NCBI GenBank assembly: GCA_003184365.1
Contig: NKYR01000006.1
Span: 248,001 to 312,000 of the forward strand
DNA from: Evernia prunastri
Taxonomy: Eukaryota > Ascomycota > Lecanoromycetes > Lecanorales > Parmeliaceae
Direction: 5' to 3'
DNA: 64,000 nt
Below are positions 32,530 through 44,887 of this stretch, piece after piece; within the stretch, counting starts at the first letter, position 1, and each line of letters opens with the position of its first letter. Made by a program: the position numbers and the translations under genes. The notes below the pieces were generated by a model, which did not search any database, was not told the DNA's origin, and saw only the letters and a program-made list of their open reading frames with translations.

Positions 32530-33894
32530 GAGATTGCATTACGTAGGTCACGAGGTTATGAATCGGTCATTTCTAGGCGGAACCATCAAGGGAAATCGCT
32601 TTATGAACAATATAGAGATCTTTCCTACCCGTGATACTCTGTTGATCCAACAGTGGTATGGAGGTACTCCATCGTCAAGACTTTCACATACGCCAGATAC
32701 TCCCTAGACTCGTGAGCGCATACCGCGTGGTCCGCATCCATAGCATGATCAGGCAGTGACATGTGTGGCAGAAATGCCTCAACATTACGTCTTTGAAAGA
32801 ATCTAGCCCTGCAACCGTTTCGAAGCTAGGTCAGACCATTGTTCGGGTCAGACATTGGTGGTTAACCGGTCTTACCCTGTTCTGGATGTTGCCTTCTGCA
32901 AGACTTGAAATGCGGCTTTTGCATGTACGAAGATGTAAGAAGATGTGAATTAGGTAAGTCTGCAAGAAAAGCTAGCAGGTACTATGGCGACGATGGCGCT
33001 TTGTGGTTGCATCTGCTGCACGCTACGTATCGAACGACTGGACTCTGTCAGAAACACGTCGTTATATGAATAATTGTCAGATCTTAGGGCGCGAGAGAAG
33101 GAAAGGCGTGGTGCAGTAACGAGACGAGGTTTGATATGAGGCCCATCTCTCACTGTAGCTCCGTCACTTATTAGCTCATGCTGGGCACGTATGCGTCGAA
33201 AGAATGTTGAAGATCGTGAGGAAGCAGTGATGATAGCTGAGGAAGATTGCACTATATCCAATCTACACGTCTACATAAGCCCATGGAACCTTACCGAATC
33301 ATGCCCCTAGAATTTGCCGAATTGTACCTCAAGTTTTGGTAGAGGGGTCTGATTCGGTAGAGATTCCACTGTTCGGGCCCCTTCCACGGTTTACATCCGA
33401 TCATGCTCTCCAAGCTGATCCGTTTGAGCGCGGTCTTGAGTGTTTGAACCGCATCCACGTTACTACCTACAGAGTGCATCGTGATTCGTGAACAGAATTT
33501 TTCTCTCCCTTCAAGGGGTCTTTCTTGTGCAAACTTGCTTCCCTACTCTTCCGCCACGCCGGATTCCGGACAGAATAGCCCTACCGAAAGTAAATGGTCA
33601 AGCACACGCTGAACGATAGAGTTTCATCAAGCCAATTAAGACGTCGAATCGACTCCCATCGTATTCGGACGACTTACCTGGATGTAAGGGGGAAGCAGTG
33701 CATAAGAAAGATCCGAGTCCAATATACCACGTTCCTTTATCATATATATTCATAACTAGGTTCTGAAGCGCTTGAAAGAATGGGACGTGGTAGATTGACT
33801 CAACAACCTTACTCATCATACATTCGTTCTTCCCTCCTCCGGTTTAATATTGTAGCGGATGACTGGGATCGGTGGGCGCTCGTGTTTCTTCGGT
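32530..33894. other. Intergenic
   Basis: About 1.4 kb between convergent SDR and CorA-like genes. No supported gene; short ORFs only. Confidence 0.4.
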
Positions 33895-35667
33895 CTAAAG
33901 TATCTCTTGGTCAGCGAGTGCGAGAACAAGACAAAGCTGGTAAGGATACCCGAAGACCGGAGACCAATGTAACCCATGATCGGGTGGGAACTTGAAACGA
34001 TCGCCGCCGTATTCGATTCGGGTGCCGTATTTGGTACTGGTCGGACCGTATTTCGCAACATAATCACATGCCCGCGCTTCTACCCATGGCCATGCTGTCT
34101 GCTCTCCGAGGACGCTACTGTTCATCAGAATTGCTAGCCAGGCACCTGTCTTCCATGTCCAAACCCCGTGCCCAGTGCGCACGAGCCATAGCAGCATGGC
34201 GATGCGAAGTAGTAGGTCATATTCCGTCTTTACCACCTTTCCGTCCATTGCACTAGTGAGTGCGACCCGTTCTTTGTACCATGCCCTGGCTTTATAAGCT
34301 GACTTTGAACAGGCCCAAGAGCCACCTGTCACCAATAAAGCTACAGCGGCTGTTGTAACGAAAACCCAAATATTTTGTCCGTTTTGGTTCAGTTGTTGAA
34401 TGTTCATGCCAAATATTGAGGTTGCAAGATTCAAAGGTACGTATATGAAGGCTAGAACTGTGACTTAGGCCTTGTTAGAACGGTCGATGCCAGAGTACGT
34501 CTCTTAGCACTAACAAATTTTTACTATAGATTATTAGTGTGAGTACTGCAAACACTTCACCAAGCAAAACCTACCACTTTTGGCCTCACGAATCTGCAGA
34601 TTTGACAACTCGATGGATCTCCGCGACTCCTCCAAGGACAAATTCCCAACTTGAAGTTGCATATAATCTCGGACCTCGGCTTCCACACGACGTGTTTCAT
34701 CAGCGAGGCATCGCCAGTCTTCCTTGATACTCGCGTACGAAATATTTCTGGAACAGTCGATGTCGAGTTCCGCTCCCAGATACCTGAACATCTGGCTCAC
34801 GTGGTCCTCAACTCTTTCCAAAGTCCGACGTAGATGAAGCCGCGCTCTGTCCAGCTCCCTGTTCAATCTCATAAGATTCGTGTCCAAGTTAGGTCTGGCA
34901 AATTCCTCGCCAATCATGAGTGCACTGTATGTATCCCGAAGGTGATCGGATGCTATTCGTACCATATGAGCCTCAATGTACAGCAAGGGCGACACAGCCG
35001 CTAACAGTAAGTAGGCTTCACTTGGAGCAGCAGATCGATCTTCCTTGATGAAATTTTCCACAACTAGGGCGTACAATTGCTCTACTTTACGATGGTCACT
35101 CTCTAGTCTACCAACCTGTGGATCTTTTGGTCTGCGAATTGACGATGATCCTTGGTCAAATTCAGCTACAATTGCAGCTAGGCTGTCTTCGAACGTCGCT
35201 TCTCCGGTTCTTCGATGTCCGATAGGAGATGCTACTAGCAAAATAGGAATGCCATCCGAGACCCCGGGTGGTGCGGGTGCATGGTTCTGTGATATAGTAG
35301 CAATAACACCGTGTCCGACGATACTTCCAATTTGAGAACGCCTAAAAGGCTCGCGCTCACGAAATCCAATTGCAGGGAGGTGATAATTGCCAAGATCGTG
35401 GAGAAATTGAGACTTGATATCTAATCTTGAGACCATCGCGCCTGCCAGGCCTTGATCCGACAGCCAGTAAGGATCGGACCAAAGCACCAATTGCGCGCAA
35501 ACATCGGCTGGGGTTAGACGCAAGGCTTGGAAAAGCTCGGTTCTAGAATGACAAAGGCGACGAAGGCTGAGGCTAACGAGGTGATTCTCTTGCTTTGACA
35601 GATCATAGATGGCAACTGAATCCTGTTTACGGACAGACACAGCCTGTTCGGCTGCGGCGGCAAACTG
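33895..35667 (-). CDS. CorA-like membrane protein with GMN motif (copy 2)
   Basis: Exon of about 34573-35667 plus exon 33895 to about 34463. The long exon carries coiled helices typical of the CorA stalk (NRELDRARLHLRRTLERVED, then DYMQLQVGNLSLEESRRSIE). After an intron of roughly 110 nt comes VLAFIYVPLNLATSIFGMNI, that is TM1 with the GMN motif, then TM2 (IWVFVTTAAVALLVTGG) and a long cytosolic tail. A few residues of the usual xxRLT stretch before TM1 are missing at the junction, so a micro-exon may be overlooked. No ATG begins the frame: it opens after a CTGACAG acceptor at 35668, so a short 5' exon lies upstream. Sequence outside the TM region differs from copy 1, so this is not a recent duplicate. 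Confidence 0.72.
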
Positions 35668-36723
35668 TCAGTCTTTCTTTAGTCTTCGCCACATCATCGC
35701 GAAAACATGTGACCTGAACAATATGTCAATAAACCACTTGATTGGCCTATTCCAGGCCGAGATAAACCACTAAATAGAGACCGTCGTAGGCGTATTCTCG
35801 TATCTCAGCATTAGAAAAACTCTCATATCTATAGCGATATGTCTTGAAGTGAAAGCAGCTAGCTAGACTAAATATAGACGTGAAAGAGTGAAAAGAAAAT
35901 ATACAATTGCTCTGAATGAAAAGATTTGACTGGAGAAACAATTGCCTGTGAAATACCATGTTATTTATAGAACATTCCACACCAAAAATGGCTAAGAATC
36001 CCTCACTCTATTATAATCTCTCTCCACTCTTTCCACTCTACCATAATCACTCGTTATAATTACTTATCATAGCATAAAATAATGACTGAAACGATATAAT
36101 ACAATATCATATAATGTAAATGTTAGTATGCATTAATAGCATCTATGTTCATAGCACAGTAGAGGCTGGTGATAGTTGACTGCGCGCCTAGCGCAACACT
36201 AGGCACACACACTAGCTAAGCGAAGAGGTATATCTTGCCTCTTCGCCTGCACCTCTTAGCAATGCATCTACATTTACAATTATCAAGACTATGCATATGC
36301 AAGTAGTGATAAGTAACTGGACAATCACACCTATGTGAAACCAACAGTAAATGTATATAAACTATGTTTATGCGAGAAGTATAGCGATATTAATATAAAC
36401 GACTAACTCTCAGTTCTGCTATAACGATTAATCTTCGTTATATTATCGCGAAAATGTAAGGGCCATGAGGTCTCTAGGCATGAGGCGGCCTGCCAGAAGT
36501 CCAGGAATCCAACATACATCTAGGCCAGATCCGGGAGACTATCCCTCTGGTGTAGCTGTGCGGCTATAGCAGTCGCATAGTAAGTTTGCTTGGCATGGGG
36601 GTACACTCTCCCCTGCTAAATATGCTGCCTCTGAGGATTCCCACTTGGGTTCCTCAGGATTCAGTATATCTAGTAACCAATGTACGAGTTGCTCAGTCAC
36701 GCATGCCTAGACCCCGTTACATA
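35668..36723. other. AT-rich intergenic block, possible retroelement remnant
   Basis: About 1 kb, very AT-rich from 35980 to 36430, then moderate GC to 36720. A perfect 9-bp hairpin, GCGAAGAGG with its complement, lies at 36218-36245. Read on the minus strand the block starts TGTAACGGGG and contains CTATAAATAAC, which resembles a solo LTR with a TATA box, but I could not define two matching ends or a target duplication. No gene found. Confidence 0.3.
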
Positions 36724-37373
36724 CCCCCTCGTTTTTTTTGAAGGGGGGGACGGACGTCAAAATCGTAGATTTCAGACATCCATACAATCCCAACCACATC
36801 TATCTGAAGCTTACAATTACTTGCGTTAAAATCGTCATATATGATTCTCTATTTCACATTAGTTGTATATATTATACAGAGTTATTACACGTTGTGTAGG
36901 ATACTCGACTTCGAGAATTTTTGTTTATTTTTCAAGAATTTGACGCGAAAAATTCGTAAATATTTTGAAATTCTCTTACACAACGTGTAATAACTCTGTG
37001 TTATATATACAATTAATGTGAAATAGAGAATTATATATAACGATTTCAACGCAAGTAACTGTAGACTATAAACAGATATAGTTATTATTGTATATATACT
37101 CAAAGTTCAAAATTATCAAATTCTTAGAAAAAGTTGTTTACTTTTTTCAGCCCTATTTCAAAATTTTCAAAATTTTCAAAAATTCGAGCTTTGTTACGTA
37201 CAATCAATAATAACGCTGTGTGATATATACTAAGTTGTTACTCTAGAGTATCAGATGTGTTCTATAATCTACAGCTTAGTAGAAGTTTAGAACGATTGTG
37301 ATTATCTTTCTACAAGAGGTTCTTTGATATTTCGTAACTTTTTTTTTCCGGCCTTAAAAAAAAAACGAGGGGG
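36724..37373. mobile_element. Non-autonomous TA-flanked DNA transposon (Tc1/mariner-like MITE)
   Basis: The 650-bp interval begins CCCCCTCGTTTTTTTT and ends with the complement AAAAAAAACGAGGGGG. It is bounded on each side by TA (36722-36723 and 37374-37375), the target duplication of the Tc1/mariner superfamily. Inside there is no transposase frame. Instead there is a large imperfect palindrome (separate entry) and AT-rich filler. It is therefore a non-autonomous or strongly decayed element. Its family (Fot1/pogo or other) cannot be told from the ends alone. Confidence 0.7.
36809..37066. repeat. Large imperfect palindrome inside the TA-flanked element
   Basis: Arms 36809-36898 and 36976-37066 are inverted copies of about 90 nt (for example TCTCTATTTCACATTA and GAGTTATTACACGTTGTGTA in the left arm), with a loop of about 77 nt. 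Nearly all mismatches between arms are transitions (G/A, C/T), as repeat-induced point mutation would leave. Confidence 0.75.
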
Positions 37374-38043
37374 TACCATTTTGAGCCTCCGCCAATGGTT
37401 CTGCAAAAAGGAGTATCGCACAAAGTATCTTAATCTCATTTTCCCTGCCCCGCTAGGCTGTTTCCTTTTTCCTTTACTGAGGACATCTTTCATTCATACA
37501 TACATCCATACATCCATACATCCATACAACCTTTCACCACCCACCACATCCGATCATGCGCATCCACACTCCTGGGCCAATCCTAAACCTCACCATCTCC
37601 ACCTCATTCCAACCTTCCACGTCTTCCTGTCGTTTTGCTGTGACTGAACTTCCAGTCGGTCATCATATTCCATCCATTTATACTCAGGATCATGCATCCC
37701 TATTAGAGTATGGAATCGAAGGTGTATGTTAGGGATTCAGATCAGCACCGCGCTCTTGCGTAGCGCCCAGGATATATGTCGCTCCGGGGAGAACCGGTTC
37801 TCCTGCGGCTTTATCATTGAACGGTATCTTCCAAGTATAGGATCAGTTGTGCATCAGCGATGTATTATGACTTCATCTCTTTTTGCCAGCAGCCGGGCCA
37901 AGTAAGTGAGATCATCAGTCTTATCCTGAATCGGGTCATGATACATAGTGCCCCACTACACTAGACATATGATTGTTTTTGAGGAGCCGGAGCGAACCCA
38001 CTCTCACTTTTCTATAACTCATGCAAATTTATCTGTTTCAACA
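37374..38043. other. Intergenic with a CATA/CATC microsatellite
   Basis: Contains a short run of CATA and CATC units at about 37491-37530. Otherwise the upstream region of the terpene synthase; no gene seen. Confidence 0.45.
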
Positions 38044-39335
38044 ATGCTCAGTGAACCGGAAGCATCGACTTCGGCGGACTTGACTCCTCAAAGTCTAATT
38101 CACAAGGTCGTTATCAACTACAATACTTGCGTACTGGAGCAAGAGGCGTGTAAGGCCAATGGCGCCTCTCACGAGGATTATGTTCCCGGCATAGCAGCCA
38201 AAGCAGACAGGGAATGCCAAGGTGTGCAGCAAACCACGATTCACATACCCGACATGTTTGTTAATTTCTGCTCCCTACCTCCCGCATTGAACCGGCACTA
38301 CGACTCGGTTAAACAGGAATCAGACACCTTCATCCGGACAGTCTCAGGCTTCAACAAAGAGAGAGCAAAAGACATGTCAAGGCAGATTTTCCATTTCTTG
38401 GAGCAATCCTTGTACCGGACGCAGGGCCCGAAGAATTTCGGGTTGTATGCGATTGGGTCAACTGGGTCTTTGATTTTGACGACCCCTTTGACGAAGGCGA
38501 GCTGAAAGACAGACCGGAAGAGGCCCAAAAGCTCGTGGATACTCTGCTGGTTACTATGGAGTCGATCAGCTTGGAAGATTCGAAGGCGAATGATAATGTA
38601 TTAGTGGATGTGTTTAGGAGCATATGGCTTCGCCTGGCACAGACTTCGTCAAGAGAGACCCAAAGAAGATTCAGAAACTCAATGGCCGACTACTGCAATG
38701 GACTCATCAAGCAGACTGTAGCTTGCGTCGACACCAACAACTTTGATCTGGATGGATACCTGGCTAGGAAGTGCCAGACAGTCGCCACATACCCTCTGTA
38801 CGCAATGGTCGAATATTGCTATGGTCTCAATATTAGTGACCAAGTCATCGCTTGCGACTCTATACAGACTATTCAAAAGCTTTCCACGGAGCTGACTGTC
38901 CTGTATGTCTTGCTGTGTTTAATGACCATTCAGCTATACTAATACCCTTACAGACAGAACGATGTGCTATCGTATCATAAAGAAAAGGTGGGTGCTTCCC
39001 ATCTAGATTTGTAATGCTTCTATACAGGTGACAATTGATAGCATCTCGGCTTTGAACACAACTTGGTTGGCATCTATATGCGGCAAGGCAAAACGCAAAC
39101 GGAAGCCTACGATTGTGTAGACCAGCTGATGAAGGACCGCTATCACACCTGGTATCTAGCCCTCGCCGGGCTGCCAATGTGGGGAGAAGACATCGACAAG
39201 CAGGTCCAAGTCTACATTCAGGGCTGTCAGAACATGGTCGTCGCAAATCTCAACTGGAGCTTCAGGACCGAGCGGTACTTTGGGAAAGACCATTGGAGTG
39301 TAAGGCGTACAAGGATGGTGCCATTAGTGGCATGA
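38044..39335 (+). CDS. Sesquiterpene synthase (class I terpene cyclase) with a one-base frameshift
   Basis: The ATG at 38044 starts MLSEPEASTSADLTPQ; the frame gives IHIPDMFVNFCSLPPALNRH and FIRTVSGFNKERAK. Near 38362-38372 the family sequence continues in another frame: HVKADFPFLGAILVPDAGPE, then VCDWVNWVFDFDDPFDEGEL with the DDxxD/E metal motif. Exons are to 38902, then 38954-38987 and 39042-39335. The second exon holds the NSE metal motif NDVLSYHKE, the third HNLVGIYMRQG and NLNWSFRTERYFGK. The enzyme family cyclises farnesyl diphosphate using Mg2+. The frame change equals loss of one base beside an AAAA run, so it may be a sequencing error or a true disabling deletion. No P450 or other tailoring gene is adjacent. 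Confidence 0.82.
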
Positions 39336-39926
39336 GTTGCTTTGGATTTGGTGCCCTTGATGCAAAAATGCTTCGGAGAGGTCTTCTACTTCAACGTCTG
39401 TAATATTTCAAGTCGTTTCTATTTTGATCTGTTGTCACCTCGCAGGGAAGGAGAACACCACAGGACAAGAACATGATGGAATAGAGTATTGTAGGGTACC
39501 ACTGTTGTTCAAAATTCCCCGGGTGTAGGAGAACGAGACGATGACCAGGCTGTCCCTGAATGTTACCCGTACTGGACACGCGAGCCCTTTATACTACTCT
39601 ACTATCCATCTCTCTGTTCACAGTAGATTGAAAACCACACGCCATCTGGTAGCGCATATGGAGTTGCTCATTGTAAGGTACCTATCGTTAGCTTGCTTAC
39701 CTTGATACATACTCACTCGCTAAAAGCGGCACGACTTGAGATCTTGTCTCGCCAAGACAGCGCGGAAAGATTCCCGCTCGTTGAGGGCTGACTTATCGAT
39801 ACTCTAAGGTTGGAGCACAGGAGGTTCGGGAAATTCACAATTCTGAAGGAACCAGGCACTGCACCACTGTTACTTATAACAATCCGTGCTACTCCAGAAT
39901 TGTGGAAAGGGACAGACATTGTCACC
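39336..39926. other. Intergenic between terpene synthase and ESF1
   Basis: About 590 bases, no gene. It separates the accessory-type left part from the conserved block that follows. Confidence 0.4.
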
Positions 39927-42227
39927 ATGCCGAAGCCTATAAGGCAGAAAACACCCAAGGGTTCGGGGCCCAATGTAGACGACCATATCTGTAAATGAGA
40001 CGTCCTCTTGCACCGGAATTCCTACTAACTGTCTGTCTCAGCTGATCCTCGATTCGCAAACATCCAGACGGACGCCCGCTTTCGCTTACCATCAAAGAAG
40101 AGTACTCATGTTCAAATCGACAAGCGCTTCGCGCACATGTTGCGCGATGAGAACTTCTCAAGTAGAGCCAAGGTTGATAGATATGGGAGAAAGCTGCCAA
40201 AGGATGCTGGTAGGAAAGAGTTGGAGCGGTATTACAGGATTGAGGACGGGGATAAAGAGGATGCAGATGGTGAGGGAGATGAGGACGAGGACGAGGACGA
40301 GGAGATTCAACAGGAATTGGACAGGATCAAAACAGGAGATGAAAACGTATCTTCCTCCTCCGAGGATAGCTCGTCCGATGATGACGAGTTGAATGAGACG
40401 GAGGAAGATGAGGTATTTGGACTTCTGGACGGGAATGAAGGCGACGACGGCATACCGAAGGGAGAGGTCTCGTCACGCCTAGCAGTGGTCAATCTGGATT
40501 GGGATAATATACGGGCGGCTGATCTTATGGCTGTTTTCTCAAGTTTCGTGCCCAGCACCGGGCGGATTTCAAATGTTTCTATATACCCCAGCGAATTCGG
40601 CAAGGAGCGTATGGATAGAGAGGAAATGGAAGGCCCGCCAAAGGAGATTTTTGCCCAAAGTAGATTGCGGGCTTTAGAAGATGGCCAGTCATCTGATTCT
40701 GAAGATGGGGACCAAGGGGAGGACGACGAGGGCGATGAGGCGGAAGACGAAAGGATCAAGAGATCCATACTAAAAGAGGACCAGGGTTTGGAGTTCAACT
40801 CAGCAAAATTACGCCGCTATCAACTCGAAAGGTTACGGTATTACTACGCTGTACTTACTTGCTCTTCTGTTTCTGTCGCCGAGGCCATCTACAACGCCGT
40901 TGATGGCACTGAGTATCTCACGACAGCCAATTTCTTTGACCTACGGTACATACCCGATGACACAAGTTTCTTGGATGATAAGCCCCGAGATGAGTGTGAG
41001 AGAATCCCTGATGGTTACAGGCCCAATGAGTTTGTGACAGATGCCCTGCAGCACAGCAAAGTCAGACTCACATGGGATGCGGACGATGGGACCAGAAAGG
41101 AAGCTCAAAAGAGGGCATTTTCTGGCAGCCGAGCCGACATCGACGAGAATGATCTCAAGGCATATCTTGGCAGCGACAGCTCTGAAGACGAAGCACCTGA
41201 ACCTTTTATTGTAGATGCTACCTCTGCAACTGTGGTCAATGGCGTTGACATGGACTCGAAATTACCGAAGGCCCCCAAATTGACTAAGAAGGATGCAGAG
41301 CGTCAAAAGATGCGCGCACTCCTCGGCCTCGAGGCAGAACCGCTTCTATCAAAAAAGTCGAAGGCAGAGAAGAAAGCACCTGTTGGGGATATGCAAATTA
41401 CATTTTCGTCGGGACTGTCATCAGAACCCAACAAAGGCTCTGTTTTCGAAAACGAGCCAGAGCGAGACGAGACTACAGTCGAGAAATATGTGCGCAAGGA
41501 GAAAGAGCGAAAGGCCCGACGGAAGGAGAAGTCCAAGCACAAGACGGACGCCACTGGTCCGCCAGCGGATGCGGCAGAAGGACCCCAAGCATCGGGCGAT
41601 CAACCAGACGCAGAAGATGCAGCGACCCAGGATCTCGGATTCTCCGATCCTTTCTTCACCACCCCCTCCGCCGACAAAGCCACCATCACCACCAGCGCCC
41701 AACGCAAAGCCGAGAAACGCCAGAAACGCGACCAGCGAGCCGCCGACGAAGCCGCCTCCGCGGCGCAACGCTCGGAGCTGGAGCTCCTGATGATGGACGA
41801 CAAGACGAGCGCCCGGGACGTGAAGCACTTCGACATGAACGAGATTGCGAAAGCGGAGAAAGCGGCGCGGAAGAAGAAGTCGTCGTCGTCGTCGAAGAAG
41901 CGGCGGCTGAGCGAGCGGGAGAAAGCGGCGTTGGCGGCGAAGGAGAGGGATGCGTTCGAGATGGACGTCCGGGACGAGCGGTTCAAGGACGTCTTCCGCC
42001 GGAGCGATTTCGCCATCGACCCGAGCCATCCGAGGTTCAAGGGGACGGAGGGCATGAGGCTGTTGCTGGAGGAGGGGAGGAAGAGGAAGAGGAAGGCCGG
42101 GGAAGGGGGGGATGAGGGTGATGAGGGGCGGGGGAAGAAGGCGAGGGGGAAGGGGGTGGGTGTTGGGGGGATGGACGATGTGCAGAGTTTGGTCAGGAGG
42201 GTGAAGACAAAGTCGAAGGGATCGTAA
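39927..42227 (+). CDS. ESF1: Pre-rRNA-processing protein ESF1
   Basis: Exons 39927-39990 and 40042-42227 (51-nt intron) give 749 residues. The short first exon encodes MPKPIRQKTPKGSG. After the junction come DPRFANIQTDARFRLPSKK and RFAHMLRDENF, the conserved Esf1 N-terminus, then the core LAVVNLDWDNIRAADLMAVF with KLRRYQLERLRYYYAVLTC and NFFDLRYIPDD. Several acidic runs (DEDEDEDEE) and basic C-terminal runs are typical nucleolar tracts. The NUC153 element at the end reads ERFKDVFRRSDFAIDPSHPR. In yeast Esf1 is part of the 90S pre-ribosome and is needed for 18S rRNA maturation in the nucleolus. It converges with ESA1, whose stop is 220 bases away. Confidence 0.93.
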
Positions 42228-42446
42228 CACGTAGCTTTGAAGATTTCAGCCAATCATCCAGCCCAAGTCTCAAGTGCTAATGATGCTTTTTCTCTTTTCT
42301 TTCCACTCTCTAAAAATGATCTTGCGCTAACATCCTAACCTCACACGCTAAAATGCATCGCTCACAAGCCGCCGAAAACACAATCGATGCCGTCCCTCCT
42401 CCTTCCCCTCCCTTCGATCCACCCTACCCCACCCCAGCTCACTCAC

Positions 42447-44472
42447 TCACCAATTCCACGTCCTCGAACTGGCCGTGAAGACGGGCGGTTTCCACATGAG
42501 CCGGTCCGGCTCGATGCGCCTCCTCGTGATGCCCTTCGCCTTCTCCTTCGCCCGGGCCTTCTCCCTGGCCTCGAGCACGGCGTCCGTCAGCACGACGACG
42601 TGCTGCCCCTTGCTGTAGCGCAGCATGTTGAGGTTCTGCAGCGTGTGCAGCACGTCGTTGGTCGTCATGGCGCTCAGCGCGCCGATCTCCTCGACGGATA
42701 TCTCCCCTCCCCCGCCGCCGCTTTTGCCCTCGCCTTTGCTGCTGCTGCTGCTGCTCCGTTCGTGCTCGACGAGCACGTCCGTGACGGTCTCGGCCCAGTA
42801 GGCGCGGTAGCCGAGGAGGCCGAGGTCCGAGAGCGGTTTCTCCGGGGAGCCGAGCTTGGCTTCGCGCTTGGAGAGCTCGTAGCTGAAGGCGATGAGGAGC
42901 TTGCCGAAGCCTTGGCGCTGGTACTGCGGTAAGGTGAGGATGCAGGCGACGTTGTAGCCTTCGGCGGACTCCTTCTCCTTGCTGAAGTAGCCGACCAGGT
43001 GGCAGCCGTGCGTGTCGCGGGTGGTCATGCAGTAGAAGAGGAACGGGTCGACGTCGTAGTACAGGGTTTTGTGGTCAAGGAAGAGTTTGCTGAGCAGGCA
43101 GAGGTTGCGGCACCATCGGCGCTGACGGCGGCCGTCGATTTCGAAGAAGGACACCGAGGAGTCGCGGTAGATTTCGTTGCCGGGAGGGTGGAGCAGGGTG
43201 CATTTGGCACGGTGCCGGGTGAAGGTCTGGAGGGAGGCGAAGTAGCTCAGGCAGAATTCGCAGATGTGGATGGTGTCCGCGGCGGTGAAGTTGGAAGGGT
43301 AAGGTGAGAAGTACCACGGCTCCATTTCGAACGCACCCATCTGGATGCGGTCGAGATTCCGCACGCGGGAGATTTCGGTCTGGTTCTGTGTCATGCTGCC
43401 GCCCGTGCGGAGCTTCTCGATTTCTTCTTCGCGCGAGTAAGGGATGGTGTGCTGTGGGTTCGACGCTTTGGCGGCGGCGGCGGCATCCTGAATGTCGACG
43501 AGGTCGAGCTCGGAGTCCTCGCCCTTGGGGGTCCCGGTGATGATTTCGGGGGCGATCACGGAGATGGAGTTGTCGCTGCCCGGGCGGTTTTCCTTGCCTC
43601 CGACCAAGGACGGCCGCACTGCTTTGGATGCATTGCCGGAGGTGGCGGTTAGTTCTGGGGTGTCAGAATTCTTGCGGCTGGTGGCTGCTGTGGTGGATGT
43701 TCGTGACCGCTTGTGGCCCGCGGCGGATTTGGGTAGAGTAGCAGATTTCGGAGCTGGAGCGGTCGACTTTTGGGATTTCTTGGTGGGGGCTTCGGGTTGA
43801 GGCCACTCCACTTCTTGTGAGAGGTCGAGGCGAGATGCCGGTACCCATTCTATGGATCATCAGTGACGTTTTGTTGATGAGGGAAGGCTCACAACCGTAC
43901 CATCAAGACGCTTGTTGAAGTCTTCATAATGGACGCTAAATCGAAGAGGTCAATAGGCCATCGTATCTTAGGAATCAGATCCGACGTACTAGAAAGTAGG
44001 TTCTCCTTTCTTGCTTTCTTTTATTGACAAGATTTCGGCTTTCCTTTTCTCACCATCCTTTGGTCCAAGTTGGCACGTCAACGATTTGATGCTATTTTAT
44101 TTTACTTTCGCGTAAGAAGAAGAGAATCGCGTAGGGGAGGCCGAGAGTCAAAATCGCGATGTAGCATTTCACGACATGGGGACATGAGTCAAGCATTATA
44201 GGATGGTTTGCTTTCATAATATCAAGGATTCAAAAACTTCGGTGGGGAAGAAGAGACAATCGACCTACTTTTTCCACGAATGCCTTAACACCAATCCTAA
44301 AAAAAACAACGATGTCAGCGACTGAAGAAAAAACAACATGAAGTATCAATATTCCATCAACGCCATCTCTTGAAGGAGTCTTAGTATACCTCAACGTATT
44401 AATCGTCGCCATGCCTTTTTCCACCGTATCTGGGGTACTAGTTCGTTCTTGCGAGCCATCTCTCGGTGCCAT
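42447..44472 (-). CDS. ESA1: MYST histone acetyltransferase ESA1 (NuA4 catalytic subunit)
   Basis: Five exons: 44390-44472, 44269-44296 (28 nt), 43990-44057, 43901-43935 (35 nt) and 42447-43849, giving 538 residues from [17 protein letters not shown]. The tudor-knot/chromo barrel is assembled from four exons: [54 protein letters not shown]2HC zinc finger follows ([20 protein letters not shown]), then the acetyl-CoA site [18 protein letters not shown] with the catalytic cysteine, and [19 protein letters not shown] with the catalytic glutamate. Esa1 acetylates nucleosomal H4 and H2A and is essential in yeast. A Gly/Ser-rich insertion ([17 protein letters not shown]) sits after the glutamate block. 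The linker between barrel and finger is unusually GC-rich. Confidence 0.94.
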
Positions 44473-44887
44473 ATTTGTCGCATGAATGTTGACTGCACTT
44501 TCCCAAATTTTGACGATGAAAAGATGGTGTTGCCAATTTTGGTGGATGAATTTGTGTTGAGAAGGTGTCGAGCTTTCTTCAATCTTGCGACGTTTTCGGG
44601 CAAGTTCATAGGGCTGAGGCGATGAAGTTGCCTTTACGCGTCAAAATTTGCCACTGAAATGAGAATGCTACGGTATTTTGAAAAATTTCTATAAAACAAG
44701 AGCACACTTTGCGCGTTTCAGATTGACGTGCATGAATTTACATCAATGGTCAGCCTGCAGGCTGCGACCCTCAGACTCCTCTGGTGGAATATGCACCATG
44801 CACAATTTCCGTGACTTCGTGGCCTCATGATGCATAACGCTCATGCTCCCTGAACTCCGCGCTCAACCAAATGTACGGCAAACACTT
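44473..44887. other. Intergenic between ESA1 and GID8
   Basis: About 415 bases; ESA1 promoter and GID8 3' region on the same strand. Nothing else seen. Confidence 0.4.

Noticed and set aside
36218..36245. Hairpin GCGAAGAGG...CCTCTTCGC as a tRNA or terminator
   Set aside because: Only one 9-bp stem; no cloverleaf and no gene to terminate.
35750..36720. Solo LTR of a retrotransposon
   Set aside because: TG start and TATA-like box are suggestive, but no matching CA end or target duplication could be found.
41421..42230. Long minus ORFs opposite ESF1 (Pro/Leu-rich)
   Set aside because: They are the antisense of Lys/Glu/Ser-rich ESF1 codons; no family, no start context.
42387..43307. Plus ORFs opposite ESA1
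   Set aside because: Shadows of GC-rich ESA1 exons; the minus strand carries the full MYST domain.
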